In this document: one piece after another, positions 16,017 to 25,879 of the stretch | How positions within the stretch are numbered: the first letter of the stretch is position 1 | Layout: each line of letters begins with the position of its first letter | Source of the DNA: Singulisphaera sp. GP187 | GTDB lineage: Bacteria; Planctomycetota; GCA-002687715 | NCBI GenBank assembly: GCA_945907755.1 | Contig: CAMDTN010000001.1 | Coordinates: forward strand, 88,308 to 152,307 | Direction of reading: 5' to 3' | Length of the DNA stretch: 64,000 nt | Translations under genes and position numbers: made by a program | Notes under the pieces: model-generated | Seen by the model: the letters and a program-made list of their open reading frames with translations, nothing else | Database searches by the model: none | Told to the model about the DNA's origin: nothing

Positions 16017-16871
16017 ATGCTTCATCCGAAGGTCACTGTGATTGGCTCTGGCACCATGGGCAACGGCATCGCGCATGTGTTGGCGCAATATCAGCGCCAA
16101 GTGACGCTGGTCGATGTGAAGCAGGAATATCTCGATCGTGCGATGGGCGTGATTGGAAAAAACCTCGACCGCCAAGCGAAGAAGGGCGCGCTCGCCGAAG
16201 CGCCTGAAGCAGTGCTGGCGCGCATCACGCCATCCACAGACTTGGACCGCGCTGCAGGCAGCACGCTCGTGATCGAAGCGGTGCCCGAAGTGGCCGCGCT
16301 GAAAAAAGACCTCTTCCGCAAGTTGGATGCTTTGATGCCCGCAGGCGTAGTTCTGGCCAGCAACACATCCAGCATTTCCATCACCGAAATCGCGGCGGTG
16401 ACCAAGCGCCCAGCGTCAGTCATCGGCATGCACTTCATGAACCCCGTGCCGCTGATGAAGCTGGTCGAAGTCATTCGCGCCCACGACACATCCGACGCCA
16501 CTTGTGCCGAAGTGATGGCGCTCTCAAGAGAACTGGGCAAGACGCCCATCGAAGTGAATGATTACCCCGGCTTTGTCAGCAACCGCGTGCTGATGCCGAT
16601 GATCAACGAAGCGGCCTTCTGCTTGATGGAAGGTGTCGCCACGCGCGACGCTATCGACGAAGTGATGAAGCTGGGCATGGGGCACCCCATGGGTCCGCTG
16701 CAACTCGCAGATTTCATCGGGCTGGATGTGTGCCTGTCCATCTTGCAGGTTTTAGTCGACGGCTTGGGCGACCAACGCTATCGCCCTTGCCCGCTGCTGA
16801 AGAAACTTGTGGCCGCCGGGCACCTCGGGCGCAAGACCGGCCGCGGCTTCTACGACTACAAGGTCGCCTGA
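16017..16871 (+). CDS. 3-hydroxybutyryl-CoA dehydrogenase
   Basis: 284 residues, the usual length for the single-domain bacterial enzyme. The NAD-binding motif is [14 protein letters not shown] near the N-terminus; the catalytic region has [17 protein letters not shown] (His of the His-Glu dyad) and [19 protein letters not shown]; the C-terminal domain has [18 protein letters not shown]. It interconverts acetoacetyl-CoA and 3-hydroxybutyryl-CoA, the step after the thiolase upstream. A GAGAGGA ribosome binding site lies about 10 bases upstream. Cytosolic. Confidence 0.95.
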   Translation: MLHPKVTVIGSGTMGNGIAHVLAQYQRQVTLVDVKQEYLDRAMGVIGKNLDRQAKKGALAEAPEAVLARITPSTDLDRAAGSTLVIEAVPEVAALKKDLFRKLDALMPAGVVLASNTSSISITEIAAVTKRPASVIGMHFMNPVPLMKLVEVIRAHDTSDATCAEVMALSRELGKTPIEVNDYPGFVSNRVLMPMINEAAFCLMEGVATRDAIDEVMKLGMGHPMGPLQLADFIGLDVCLSILQVLVDGLGDQRYRPCPLLKKLVAAGHLGRKTGRGFYDYKVA

Positions 16872-16874
16872 AGC

Positions 16875-18014
16875 ATGGATTTCGCGCTGAATCCCCGCGA
16901 ATCCGAGCTGCAAGCCAACGCCCGTGCCTTTGCGGCTACTGCGTTGCCGGGGGCGATGCAGCGCGACGCCGCGCATGAATTTCCAGTGGCGTTGCTGCAA
17001 GAGGCCGCGCGCCGTGGCTACTGCGGATTGGGCGTTCCCACGGCGTTGGGCGGCATGGGCCTTGGCGCCTTAGAACAGTGCATCGTGCTGGAAGAAATCG
17101 CTCGCGCTGACACCTCGCTGCATGTCACTCTTTCGGTGCACAACTCACTCGCTTGCGGGCCCATCTTGCGTTGGGGCACTGCGGCGCAGCAACAGCAGTG
17201 GCTGCCCGCTATGGCAGCGGGCCAGTGTTTGGGTGCGTATGCGCTGACCGAACCCGCCAGCGGCTCCGACGCAGCGGCGCTGCACACCAAAGCGGTGCGC
17301 GATGGCACAGGCTGGCGCTTGAACGGCACCAAACTGTGGATCACCACGGGCGTCAGCGCCAACACATTCGTCGTGTTCGCACGCACAGACCCCGCCGCGC
17401 AAAAGACCAAGGGCATTAGTGCCTTCATCGTGTCTGGCGACGCACCTGGTTTCACGCGAGGCAAGCCCGAAAATAAATTGGGCATTCGCTCCAGCGAAAC
17501 CGTGCAACTATTTTTCGAAGATGTCCTGCTTCCTGCTGCTGCACTGCTCGGCGAAGAGAACCGCGGCTTCGGTTATGCCATGGCCACGCTGGATGGCGGA
17601 CGCATCGGCATCGCCACTCAAGCCGTGGGTTTGGCGCAAGCCGCGCTGGACGCAACGGTGGCCGCGTTGAAGCCTGTCGCTGCGGCCAAAGGCTGCGCCT
17701 TCACATCGCAACACGCAGATTTCATAATGGCCGACATGGCCACGCGCACCGAAGCTGCGCGCTTGTTGGTGTGGCGCGCCGCAAGGTTGCGCGACCAAGG
17801 CATTCCGCACACGCCCGAAGCGAGCATGGCCAAGTTATTCGCATCGGAAGCGGCGAATCGCAATTGCCGCGAAGCCGTGGCGCTATTAGGCGCAGAGGCT
17901 TACAGCGGTGGCACCGTCGAAAGATTGCTGCGCGATGCGCGCGTCACTGAAATCTATGAAGGCACCAGCGAAGTGCAGCGCATGTTGATCGCGCGCGCCT
18001 TGAGGGGTGCCTGA
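16875..18014 (+). CDS. Acyl-CoA dehydrogenase, short-chain type
   Basis: 379 residues. FAD-binding motifs AYALTEPASGSDAAAL and WITTGVSANTFVVFART are present, and the catalytic Glu lies in EIYEGTSEVQRMLIAR near the C-terminus. It oxidises an acyl-CoA to the enoyl-CoA, passing electrons to ETF (no ETF genes in the window). Butyryl-CoA or a branched short acyl-CoA is the natural guess given the thiolase and hydroxybutyryl-CoA dehydrogenase just upstream. It starts 3 bases after the previous stop, and the MeaB start is 1 base after its stop. Confidence 0.95.
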   Translation: MDFALNPRESELQANARAFAATALPGAMQRDAAHEFPVALLQEAARRGYCGLGVPTALGGMGLGALEQCIVLEEIARADTSLHVTLSVHNSLACGPILRWGTAAQQQQWLPAMAAGQCLGAYALTEPASGSDAAALHTKAVRDGTGWRLNGTKLWITTGVSANTFVVFARTDPAAQKTKGISAFIVSGDAPGFTRGKPENKLGIRSSETVQLFFEDVLLPAAALLGEENRGFGYAMATLDGGRIGIATQAVGLAQAALDATVAALKPVAAAKGCAFTSQHADFIMADMATRTEAARLLVWRAARLRDQGIPHTPEASMAKLFASEAANRNCREAVALLGAEAYSGGTVERLLRDARVTEIYEGTSEVQRMLIARALRGA

Positions 18015-18015
18015 C

Positions 18016-18942
18016 ATGGACATGGCAGCAGGCATTCTCGCAGGAGACATGCGCGCGTTGGCGCGCGGGCTGACACTGGTGGAAGAACGATTGCCCGGTG
18101 CTCGCGAACTGTGCGTGAAACTGGCGCCCCACACGGGACGCGCATTGCGCGTGGGCGTAACGGGCGCGCCAGGCGCTGGCAAGAGCACGCTGATTGACGC
18201 ATTGATCCGCGCCGCGCGCGCTCGCGGCGAACGCGTGGCGGTGCTGGCGGTAGACCCCTCGTCGCCTCGCACCGGCGGCGCCTTGCTGGGCGACCGCGTG
18301 CGCATGACCAGCCATGCCAACGACGACGGCGTGTTCGTGCGCAGCATGGCCAGTCGCGGCGCGCTGGGCGCATTGGCTCCGAATGCAGGCGAAGCGCTGG
18401 ACTTATTCGATGCCGCGGGCTTCACGCTGCTGTTTGTTGAATCGGTGGGTGCAGGCCAAGCCGATGTCGACATCGCGGCGGAATCGGACATCACTTTGGT
18501 GCTGAGTGCCCCCGGTGGCGGCGACAGCATTCAAGCTATGAAAAGCGGCATTCTTGAAATCGCAGATTTGTGGGTGGTGTCCAAAGGCGACAACCCGCAA
18601 GCTGCGGCCTTGAAGCACGAACTGTTAGCCATGTTGGCTTTGGGTGGCGCAGATCAATTGGAAGAGCGCGTGTGTGTGGTGGCGGCGTTGGCCAACCAAG
18701 GTGTGGAAGAGTTGTTAGCAAAGATGTTGGCCGCTGGGGCCGCGGCTCGCGCCGATGGAGCGTTCGCAGCGCGCAGACGCCAGCGGGTGCGGCGGCGCAT
18801 CTTGGCGGCGGCGGCAGAATTGTGCGCCGAGAAATTGCCCACGGACACACCCTTGCTGACCGAACTGGAAGCGCGCATTCGCGCGGGCGATCTGTCGGTG
18901 GTTGGCGCTGCGCGAGCACTGCTTTCCGGAGGCAATGTATGA
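18016..18942 (+). CDS. meaB: MeaB/ArgK-type GTPase, chaperone of a B12-dependent acyl-CoA mutase
   Basis: 308 residues from ATG 18016. The P-loop is GAPGAGKST (about residue 50), followed by [19 protein letters not shown], the Mg-binding ESVGAGQ and SKGD as the guanine-specificity motif (NKxD variant). MeaB proteins load and protect adenosylcobalamin on methylmalonyl-CoA mutase and related mutases. The next gene, overlapping by 4 bases, is the free-standing B12-binding subunit, so the pair serves one mutase. The large catalytic subunit is not in the window. Confidence 0.92.
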   Translation: MDMAAGILAGDMRALARGLTLVEERLPGARELCVKLAPHTGRALRVGVTGAPGAGKSTLIDALIRAARARGERVAVLAVDPSSPRTGGALLGDRVRMTSHANDDGVFVRSMASRGALGALAPNAGEALDLFDAAGFTLLFVESVGAGQADVDIAAESDITLVLSAPGGGDSIQAMKSGILEIADLWVVSKGDNPQAAALKHELLAMLALGGADQLEERVCVVAALANQGVEELLAKMLAAGAAARADGAFAARRRQRVRRRILAAAAELCAEKLPTDTPLLTELEARIRAGDLSVVGAARALLSGGNV

Positions 18943-19358
18943 GCAGAAAGATCCGCGTACTGGTGGCGAAGGCGGGCCTCGACGGCCACGACCGCGGCGC
19001 CAAAGTGGTGGCTGCTGCACTGCGCGATGCCGGCATGGAAGTGGTTTACACCGGCTTGCATCAAACGCCTGAAATGATCGTCGCTGCTGCGCTGCAAGAA
19101 GATGTTGATGTCATCGGGCTCTCGCTGCACAGCGGGGCGCACATGGTTCTCTTCCGCCGCGTATTGGAATTGATGCGCGAACGCGGGTTGGGCCAAGTGC
19201 TGCTGACCGGCGGGGGAGTCATCCCAGAGGAAGATGCTGTTGTGCTGCAAGCCGAAGGCGTCGGTCGCATCTTCGGACCGGGCACGAACACGGGCGCGTT
19301 GGCTGCGTATATCAACACTGAAGTGGAGCTGCGCCGCGCTCAAGGCGGCACGCCATGA
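18939..19358 (+). CDS. Cobalamin-binding subunit of an acyl-CoA mutase
   Basis: 139 residues, the length of a free-standing mutase small subunit. The base-off B12 motif is DGHDRG (DxHxxG, about residue 17), followed by the conserved SLHSGAH and [12 protein letters not shown] segments and a GPGTNTG end. The His of DGH coordinates cobalt. With MeaB it implies methylmalonyl-CoA, isobutyryl-CoA, ethylmalonyl-CoA or 2-hydroxyisobutyryl-CoA mutase; the surrounding C4 genes favour a butyryl/isobutyryl-type reaction, but this is inference. Both ends overlap the neighbours by 4 bases. Confidence 0.93.
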   Translation: MSRKIRVLVAKAGLDGHDRGAKVVAAALRDAGMEVVYTGLHQTPEMIVAAALQEDVDVIGLSLHSGAHMVLFRRVLELMRERGLGQVLLTGGGVIPEEDAVVLQAEGVGRIFGPGTNTGALAAYINTEVELRRAQGGTP

Positions 19359-20419
19359 GCTTTCTTCCGCTACTGAATGAAGAGCAGCGCATGCTGCACG
19401 AAGCGGTGGCTGGGTTTGCCACCGATGTCGTGGCGCCGAGTGTTGCGGCTTGCGAACACAGCATGGGGTTTTCGCAGGCCGTGGTTGCCGAGATGAGCGC
19501 ACTGGGGCTGTTCGCTGTCACGCTGCCTGAAGATCGCGGCGGAGCCGGCGCCGGCTTTGTTGTGCACGCCGCTGCCGTGCACGCGCTAGCGCAAGTGCAA
19601 GGCGCGTGCGCGGGCATTCTTGCGGCACAAGTGATCGGCCTGGAAGCACTGCAACATTGCGCTGCGGAAAACAAATTGTTCGACGCCGCTGCGCAAGGCA
19701 CGGCGTTGATTGCGCCAGCATTGCGGCACGGTGGCCAGCAAGTGCAGATGTCGCGCACCAGCAGTGCAGCGATGGTGACCGGTGTTTTTCACTGCGTGCC
19801 GTTCGCGGGTGTGGCTGCGGCGTATGTGGTTGAAGCGCGTGATGCTCAAGGTGCTGCATTAGTGCTCATTCGTGCGGGCACGCCCGGCGTTCAACATGCA
19901 CGCGCGTCCGAGCCGCTCGGGATGCACGGGCTGGCTTTGGGTGCGCTGCACTTGCACGACGCTTCCGGCACTGTCATCGCCACGGGCGCGGCGCTCGAAT
20001 CCGTGCTCAGCGGCGGGCGCATCGCTGTGGCATCACTACTGGGTGGTGTTGCTCAAGGTGCACTGGGCCATGCGCGCCGTTATGCCGACGAACGCGAACA
20101 ATTCGGCCACGCCATCATTAATTTTGGAGGCGTACAAGAACGCATCGCTCGCGCTTCGGTGCGGGCTGCTGCGCTGGAAGCGTTGACAGCATGTGCCGCT
20201 GCTGCGCGCGGAGAGCAAACAGGTGCGCACGCGGCCCTGCAAGCGCGCACTTTGGCCGCAACCGAAGCGGTTCTCGCGGCGGATGACTGCTTGCAGGTCT
20301 TCGGGGGCTTCGGTCTGTCGCGGGAATACCCTGCGGAACGGTATTTGCGCGACGCTCGCTTCATAGGCTTTGGCGAATACGATGCCGCTCGGGCCCACAG
20401 CGCCCTGATCGGAGCTTGA
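19355..20419 (+). CDS. Divergent acyl-CoA dehydrogenase-like protein
   Basis: 354 residues. The family fold is evident ([20 protein letters not shown] start, [34 protein letters not shown] end), but the substrate- and flavin-contact motif that reads YALTEPxxGSD in the paralogue at 16875 is not recognisable, and the catalytic EIYEGTSE segment is replaced by [12 protein letters not shown]. It may be inactive, use a shifted Glu, or act on another substrate. Ala/Gly content is high. It is coupled by ATGA to the B12 subunit gene. Confidence 0.8.
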   Translation: MSFLPLLNEEQRMLHEAVAGFATDVVAPSVAACEHSMGFSQAVVAEMSALGLFAVTLPEDRGGAGAGFVVHAAAVHALAQVQGACAGILAAQVIGLEALQHCAAENKLFDAAAQGTALIAPALRHGGQQVQMSRTSSAAMVTGVFHCVPFAGVAAAYVVEARDAQGAALVLIRAGTPGVQHARASEPLGMHGLALGALHLHDASGTVIATGAALESVLSGGRIAVASLLGGVAQGALGHARRYADEREQFGHAIINFGGVQERIARASVRAAALEALTACAAAARGEQTGAHAALQARTLAATEAVLAADDCLQVFGGFGLSREYPAERYLRDARFIGFGEYDAARAHSALIGA

Positions 20420-20420
20420 G

Positions 20421-21008
20421 TTGGCACGCGAACGCTGGTTGGTTGGCATTTCCGGAGGCAGCGGCCCCATCATGGGCATTCGCTTGCTGCAAGCGCTGCG
20501 CCAGTACAGCAGTGGGGAAGTCCACTTAGTCATTACACCAGCCGCCGTGCGCACGCTGCAAGTGGAAGCCGTGGAGTGGCGTTTGGATGCTGTGAAAGCA
20601 CTGGCGCATGTGGTGCACGACTTCAAGGATGTTGCCGCCGCGCCCGCCAGTGGCACATGGAAAGCTGCAGGGATGGCCGTGGTTCCGGCCAGCATGCACA
20701 CCTGCGCTGCCATCGCACACAGCTTGGCCGACAATCTGTTGGTGCGCGCCGCCGATGTGTGTTTGAAAGAGCGCCGCCGCTTGGTCATCGTGCCGCGGGA
20801 AACGCCATTGCATCTTGGGCACCTGCGCACACTGGCCACATTGGCAGAACTCGGCGCCAGCATCGTGCCGCCCATGCCGGGTTTTTACACGCGTCCGAAA
20901 ACCATCGACGATGTGATCAACCAAATCGTAGGCAAAGTGCTGGACCAGTTGGGCATCGATCACGATGTCGCGCCGCGCTGGGAAGGTCCTCCGGACAATG
21001 GCGGCTGA
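20421..21008 (+). CDS. ubiX: UbiX-like flavin prenyltransferase
   Basis: 195 residues from TTG 20421 with GGAG at 20411-20414. Motifs of the UbiX/Pad1 flavoprotein family: GISGGSGPIMGIRLL (phosphate loop), VVPASMHTCAAIAHSLADNLL, RLVIVPRETPLH and PMPGFYTRPKTIDDVINQIVGK. UbiX makes prenylated FMN for UbiD-type decarboxylases. No ubiD is in the window. It ends an acyl-CoA operon, so the partner decarboxylase may act on a related acid or in quinone synthesis. The next gene starts inside its 3' end. Confidence 0.92.
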   Translation: MARERWLVGISGGSGPIMGIRLLQALRQYSSGEVHLVITPAAVRTLQVEAVEWRLDAVKALAHVVHDFKDVAAAPASGTWKAAGMAVVPASMHTCAAIAHSLADNLLVRAADVCLKERRRLVIVPRETPLHLGHLRTLATLAELGASIVPPMPGFYTRPKTIDDVINQIVGKVLDQLGIDHDVAPRWEGPPDNGG

Positions 21009-22119
21009 AGCAGGTCATCAACCTGGGCCCCAGCGCTTGGCCGCTATGCGCGGCCAGCAGCACGCACAAGTGCACACGCTGCTCGCTCGATTGGAACGAC
21101 TGCACCTGAGCGACGAAGAGCGCTGTTATGCCGCCACGCACGCGCGGCGCTATTTGCGTGTGTTGCACGCGGTGGAAGCGTGTTTGCAATTGCGTCCCGG
21201 AGCACAAGCGCTGTTGGATGTGGCGCCGCATCTACTCACAGATTTGTTAGCGACAGAATTCCCGTTGATCACCAACACCGTGGGTGCGCCGTGGGTGGCG
21301 CGGGCGCCGCGCCCTCATGGCGGCGAACATCTCAACTTCGATTTGAACCAAGCGCACAACATCGAAGGCTGGGAGGGTTTTCAGCGCCACGACATCGTTG
21401 TAATGGGTGAGATCTTGGAGCACTTGCACGCCTCGCCGCGCATGGTGCTGGGGTGTGTGCGCCGCTGGATCGCTCCCGGTGGTTTTCTGATTCTGCAAAC
21501 GCCCAACGCGGCGCGGCTGTGGGCGCGGCTCACTCTGCTGCGCGGCATCAACCCGTTTGAAATGCCTCGCGAGGGCCAAGACCCGGGGCACATGCACGAA
21601 TTCACGCTGCAAGAATTGCTGGACTTGGCGCGCTACCACGCGCTCGAAATTGTCAGCATCACCTGCGAGGATGACTTCACCCCGCAAGATGTGGCGCCGT
21701 GGCGTTTGGCCTTGCGGCGGGCAGTGGCGCGGCCCGTGCGCTTGTGGCGCGAATCATTCACATTGGTGCTGCGCAAACCCATGAATGCAGTAGACCCAGT
21801 GCTGCGCTCGCGCCGCTTGGGGTTGCACATCGACCGCTACGAACTTGCCGGCGACGCATTGCGCGTGGCGGGCTGGGCGGCGGATTTGCACGAAGCCACT
21901 CCGGCGCGCTCATTGGAATTGATGATGGATGGAGTGGCGCTGCCGTGCGCGTTGCAATTGATGCACCGCGAAGATGTGGCGGCCAAATATCACTCTGCAG
22001 CGTTGGCCGAATCGGGCTTCGTCCTGAGTGCACGAGTGCCCACAGATTTCCATGCTTCGCGCGTATCAGTGCGCTGCACCGACTGCTTCGGCGACATGCT
22101 CGAAGTGGCCTTGCCCTGA
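20998..22119 (+). CDS. SAM-dependent methyltransferase (class I) with extra C-terminal domain
   Basis: 373 residues from ATG 20998, overlapping the ubiX stop. The middle (about residues 115-200) is a Methyltransf_11/23-type core: the segment DIVVMGEILEHLHASPRMVL (post-II/motif II) and WIAPGGFLILQTPNAARLW. The SAM-binding GxGxG of motif I is not obvious; residues around LLDVAPHLLTDLLA may replace it. The last 90 residues (from LGLHIDRYELAG) form a separate beta-rich unit with GWAADLHEATPARSLEL that resembles the sugar-transferase-associated domains which describe backbone or side-group modules. It may methylate a cell-surface glycan. Converges with the minus-strand genes. Confidence 0.75.
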   Translation: MAAEAGHQPGPQRLAAMRGQQHAQVHTLLARLERLHLSDEERCYAATHARRYLRVLHAVEACLQLRPGAQALLDVAPHLLTDLLATEFPLITNTVGAPWVARAPRPHGGEHLNFDLNQAHNIEGWEGFQRHDIVVMGEILEHLHASPRMVLGCVRRWIAPGGFLILQTPNAARLWARLTLLRGINPFEMPREGQDPGHMHEFTLQELLDLARYHALEIVSITCEDDFTPQDVAPWRLALRRAVARPVRLWRESFTLVLRKPMNAVDPVLRSRRLGLHIDRYELAGDALRVAGWAADLHEATPARSLELMMDGVALPCALQLMHREDVAAKYHSAALAESGFVLSARVPTDFHASRVSVRCTDCFGDMLEVALP

Positions 22120-22126
22120 TGCCGCA

Positions 22127-24307
22127 TCAGCGCTCGATGAGCGCGGCGGCGTGCCATGCACTGCGCGCCATGGGGCTTGGGGAATTGGGCGCGGTTGCTG
22201 TGATGCGCCACTGGAAATCTAAGCGCGTGAGGCCGAACGGGCGCAATTGCTGTGCGAAAAGTTGCGCAGCGGTTTCAAACGAAAAGTCTGGATGCCCGTG
22301 CTGGGTGCAGTGTTGCTGCGTGGGGCGCAGCACGGCGCGCCCACCGGTGTCGGCGGGCGCGATTGCGTCGTGAGCAAACGAGTAATGCATAGCAAAGGCG
22401 AAGTCGCCGCTCTTGAAGCGCAGCTCCAGCACGGCGCCGGCAGCGCGTGGCCATGGGCTGAAGCTGAACTCTGGCATGGTGCCCGCAAGAAAGGTTGCGC
22501 CGTCGACCGGCAATAATGTGCCTGCAATGATGGCGCCGTCCGGTTGAGTTGCCGCCGCGTCGGCCAAGAGAGGCAATTGTGCCAAGCTCACCGGCGGCAA
22601 GTCCAATGCGCCTTGCACGCGCATGCGGGTCACCTGTTGCGCGCACAGAAGCGCGGCGTTGTCGGCAAAGCCGAGAGTGATGCTCTCTTCGCCACCAACA
22701 TCACAGGCATAGGCAACGAACTCAGCACCGTCGGCTTCAATTGCGATGCCTGTGATGGCCGCACCGGGTGCCGGGCGCAAACGCACCGCGGCCAACATGC
22801 GTCCGGGCATTTGCGTCGGCGTCGGCAGCGCTGGTTCCCAAACATTCTCACTAACACGGCGCCACGCTGGAGTGATGCCACGCGGCAGTGCGTGCAGCAG
22901 CGCAGCGCGCCCGCTTGTGAAATCCAACAGGCCGAGAGGGCCGGGCTCTGTGCGCAGACGCGGGTGGTCGAATAAACCTGCAGCGTCCGAGAAATGCAAA
23001 ACCGTTATTGAGCGCGCGCCGAAAGGCGGCTGGGCTGCATCGGGCTGAAAACTGGCAGAAATCAGTGGCAACGCAGCATAGGTTGGCGCGGCGTCGGCGA
23101 TGAATAACGGCGCATCAGCGGGCAATTGGGCGGCCAGCACTGCCGTTCGCGCGCGCATGCTGCGCACTAATGTGGCCGCGGCGCGTTCGTCTTTGCTGCG
23201 CGCCAGCAAACCATCCGCAGCCAATGCGATGGCCAGGACCAATCCACAAATGGCCATGCGCCGCCAACGCCCACTGTGCTGCAGTGCCACCGCAACCAGC
23301 GCGCAAAGTGCCGCCACAGGAAGATACAGCGAGCGGGAAGCGGTGGAGGTGAGCCCTGCCTCCGCGAGCATGCTCCAGTGGATCAACGCTGGCGCCAATG
23401 CGAGCAACAGCGGCACACTCGCGCGCAGCATGACGCGCGCGTTGCCGGCCAGCCCGGCAAGCAATAGCAGCACCCAGGGCAGCAGCAGCACGGCGCGCGG
23501 CAACGCTGCGCTCCACGCAGCGGTGGCCTCTGCTACATCGCAGCGGAAGGCGAAAACATCCAACAATAATGTTGGCAGCGCAGCAATGCACTGGGGGAGG
23601 GCATCGATGCCCACCCGTGTTCCGCCGATGTAACCAAAGCCCGTGACTGCGCCTTGCAGCATCAATCCCAGCAGTGGCAAGGCGGCCACGACGCCTACGC
23701 GGCGCCAGCGCGATCCTGAACCTTGCCACACCAGCGTCAGCATCAATGGCAGCGCCATCAGCGCACCGCGTTGACTGAGCAGCGCCAATGCAGTCCACAA
23801 CGAAATGCGCCAGAGCGCGCCGCTGCGGGTGCCCGCACGGTCGTAGGTGTCTATTGCCAATAGCGTGAACAGCAGCGCTAACACTGCGCCTGAGGCAGAA
23901 ACCCATGTCCATGCTTGCATGCCCATGGGCGCAACGATGAATAGCGCGCAGGCGGCAAAGGCTGTCGCGTTGGTGCAACGCCGGGCCAGCACGCCGAAGA
24001 GCAGAAGCACGGTCAATGCATGCAGCAGCACGACCACAGCATGGAACGGCCACGCGCTCCACGGGCGCGGCAGCACCCCGTCCAGCGCGGCCACCCACAG
24101 GTACAGCATTGGCTGGAATGTCGGTGAATCGGGTTTGGGCTGCGTAGCCGCGCCGACCACAGGCGTGGCGATGATATTGGCGAGTTGCTGCCCCGCTGTG
24201 GGCAGCAGCCAAAAATCATCTTGGGCAAAATCCAAAGTCAGCGTGAATGCGCCCACCGCGAGGGCCAGCAACAGCAGCACCCCGCGTTCGCGCAAAGGTC
24301 CGCTCAC
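22127..24307 (-). CDS. Polytopic membrane protein, glycosyltransferase/O-antigen-polymerase-like
   Basis: 726 residues from GTG 24307, which overlaps the nuclease stop (GTGA); the longer open frame upstream is inside that gene. About ten hydrophobic helices fill residues 8-370, with an early DFAQDDFWLLP acidic motif between the first helices, like the catalytic Asp loop of GT-C enzymes (DD near the first extracellular loop). The C-terminal half (from about 390) is a soluble, beta-rich extracytoplasmic domain. I infer a GT-C-like or DUF-type surface-glycan role; no donor specificity is visible. Confidence 0.72.
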   Translation of the reverse strand: MSGPLRERGVLLLLALAVGAFTLTLDFAQDDFWLLPTAGQQLANIIATPVVGAATQPKPDSPTFQPMLYLWVAALDGVLPRPWSAWPFHAVVVLLHALTVLLLFGVLARRCTNATAFAACALFIVAPMGMQAWTWVSASGAVLALLFTLLAIDTYDRAGTRSGALWRISLWTALALLSQRGALMALPLMLTLVWQGSGSRWRRVGVVAALPLLGLMLQGAVTGFGYIGGTRVGIDALPQCIAALPTLLLDVFAFRCDVAEATAAWSAALPRAVLLLPWVLLLLAGLAGNARVMLRASVPLLLALAPALIHWSMLAEAGLTSTASRSLYLPVAALCALVAVALQHSGRWRRMAICGLVLAIALAADGLLARSKDERAAATLVRSMRARTAVLAAQLPADAPLFIADAAPTYAALPLISASFQPDAAQPPFGARSITVLHFSDAAGLFDHPRLRTEPGPLGLLDFTSGRAALLHALPRGITPAWRRVSENVWEPALPTPTQMPGRMLAAVRLRPAPGAAITGIAIEADGAEFVAYACDVGGEESITLGFADNAALLCAQQVTRMRVQGALDLPPVSLAQLPLLADAAATQPDGAIIAGTLLPVDGATFLAGTMPEFSFSPWPRAAGAVLELRFKSGDFAFAMHYSFAHDAIAPADTGGRAVLRPTQQHCTQHGHPDFSFETAAQLFAQQLRPFGLTRLDFQWRITATAPNSPSPMARSAWHAAALIER

Positions 24308-24900
24308 TTCGCCTTCGGAAGCTGGGGGTACAGCCCCTTTGCTTTCATGTCCGCAGCCACCTTGCGCATGCGTTGACGATAGGTGTGCGGGTCTTCGAAG
24401 GGCACGGGCCCGGCGGCCTTCGCAGCTGCTACGCATGCGGCAGCTTCAACGGGCATGCCGTTGTCGCCATAGCGGCTGACAGATTCCACAGCGAGTTGCG
24501 CTTCCAGCACCAGCACCGAGTAATTCTGGTCATCCAGCATGATGTAACCAAGGGTGCGGCCAAATGGGTCCTTCTGGCCGCTACGCACCAGTTCCACTTT
24601 CTTCGCCACGGCCAACGCCCCGCGCATGAAGCCTGCGGCTACATCGCCAAATGGTTGCGCGAAGGGGATGTCATGGTCTGGGTGCAGCACTTCGGGAGTG
24701 TCGATGCCCAAGATGCGCACTGATTCTTGGCCTTCTTTCCAGCGAATGTCCAAGGTGTCGCCGTCATCTGCGCGCAGCAGCGCCTTGTCCAGCACCACGC
24801 GCTCGCGCGGCGCAGCATCTTGAACGACGCCGCCAAAAAATGTCGCCAGTGTCAAGCCACCCAGCACCAACCCCATCGAAATTATTGCGCGCATGTCCAT
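24304..24900 (-). CDS. Secreted thermonuclease-like (SNase) protein
   Basis: 198 residues. N-terminal signal or anchor (AIISMGLVLGGLTLATFFGG). The SNase catalytic residues are visible: DGDTLDI (Ca-binding Asp), RILGIDTPE (Arg and Glu) and DPFGRTLGYI (second Arg). These proteins cleave DNA and RNA outside the cytoplasm. Residues 130-198 carry an added helical C-terminus ending in KGLYPQLPKAK. The gene is upstream of, and coupled to, the large membrane protein. Confidence 0.88.
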   Translation of the reverse strand: MDMRAIISMGLVLGGLTLATFFGGVVQDAAPRERVVLDKALLRADDGDTLDIRWKEGQESVRILGIDTPEVLHPDHDIPFAQPFGDVAAGFMRGALAVAKKVELVRSGQKDPFGRTLGYIMLDDQNYSVLVLEAQLAVESVSRYGDNGMPVEAAACVAAAKAAGPVPFEDPHTYRQRMRKVAADMKAKGLYPQLPKAK

Positions 24901-24942
24901 CTCCGGCGGGCATCATACGCCCGTCCCGTTGGCTTGCGTGCG

Positions 24943-25872
24943 TCAGGGCACCGGCGGGATGGTGATGCGCAGCAAGTCCTTGGCCATGATCATCCCGGGA
25001 AAAACGGATTCGCCTTCGGTGCGCAGTTGTTCCATCAGCGGGCCGTCATAGCGCGTGCTGAAGTGCGTGGCGATGAGGCGCTTGGCCCCGGCTCGGACGG
25101 CCACTGTGGCGGCTTCGCGGATGGTGCTGTGGCGGCGGTCGCGGGCCATCTCGGCGAGGTCGTCGCCGTAGGTGGCTTCATGCACCAAGACATCGGCATT
25201 GTGCGCCAGCGCGATGGCGTTGTCGCAATAGGCTGTGTCGGTGCAATACACAAAGGCGCGCCCAGGGCGTGAAGGCCCTACTAACGCATCGGGGTGAATC
25301 ACGCGTCCATCGGCCAGCGTGATGCTGTTCCCGCGTTGCAGTGCGCCGCGCTCGGGGCCGAAGGGAACGCCCAGCGCGTCGGCGCGAGTTGCGTCGAAGC
25401 GCCCGGGAAGGTCGTGTTCTTCGAAGCGATAACCCAGCGCGGGCAGTGTGTGCACCAGCGGCTTCGCGAGCACGCGGTATTCATCGGTTTCCAACACGGT
25501 GCCATCGAAGCGCGGGTCGAGTTCGTCGTAGATAACCTCGAAGCCCATGCGCGTCGGGCGCGGGAAGCCCAATATGAAGCGCACGAAGCGCTCTATTCCT
25601 ATGGGCCCGTGAATGTGCAGCGGGTATTCGCGCTCGCCTAAGTTGAGGGTCGAGATCAATCCGCCGAGCCCGAAAATGTGGTCGCCGTGCAAGTGCGTGA
25701 TGAAGATGTGGTGGAACTTTCGGCGCGGGAATTCCGCCTTGATCAGGCGCATCTGCGTGCCTTCGCCGCAGTCGAACAAAAACGACTCACCCTCGCGAAT
25801 GAGCGCCACCGAAGACAGACCGCGGCGTGCGGTAGGTACGGCGCTGCTGGTGCCAAGCATGATCACTTCCAT
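24943..25872 (-). CDS. rnz: Ribonuclease Z
   Basis: 309 residues, standard length for the short bacterial form. Metallo-beta-lactamase motif THLHGDHIFGL with H60, H62, D64 and H65; further ligands in FVYCTDTAYCD (Asp), LVHEATYG and ATHFSTRY. GEGTQMRLI and the start LGTSSAVPTARRG are typical. It removes 3' trailers from tRNA precursors. A single-copy housekeeping gene; the flanking exported hydrolase starts 8 bases beyond its start on the same strand, so the two may be co-transcribed. Confidence 0.94.
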   Translation of the reverse strand: MEVIMLGTSSAVPTARRGLSSVALIREGESFLFDCGEGTQMRLIKAEFPRRKFHHIFITHLHGDHIFGLGGLISTLNLGEREYPLHIHGPIGIERFVRFILGFPRPTRMGFEVIYDELDPRFDGTVLETDEYRVLAKPLVHTLPALGYRFEEHDLPGRFDATRADALGVPFGPERGALQRGNSITLADGRVIHPDALVGPSRPGRAFVYCTDTAYCDNAIALAHNADVLVHEATYGDDLAEMARDRRHSTIREAATVAVRAGAKRLIATHFSTRYDGPLMEQLRTEGESVFPGMIMAKDLLRITIPPVP

Positions 25873-25879
25873 GGGCCTC

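Noticed and set aside
22127..24307. Reading the long plus-strand frames opposite the membrane protein as genes
   Set aside because: They lack motifs, show shadow composition and conflict with a coherent membrane protein coupled to the nuclease gene.
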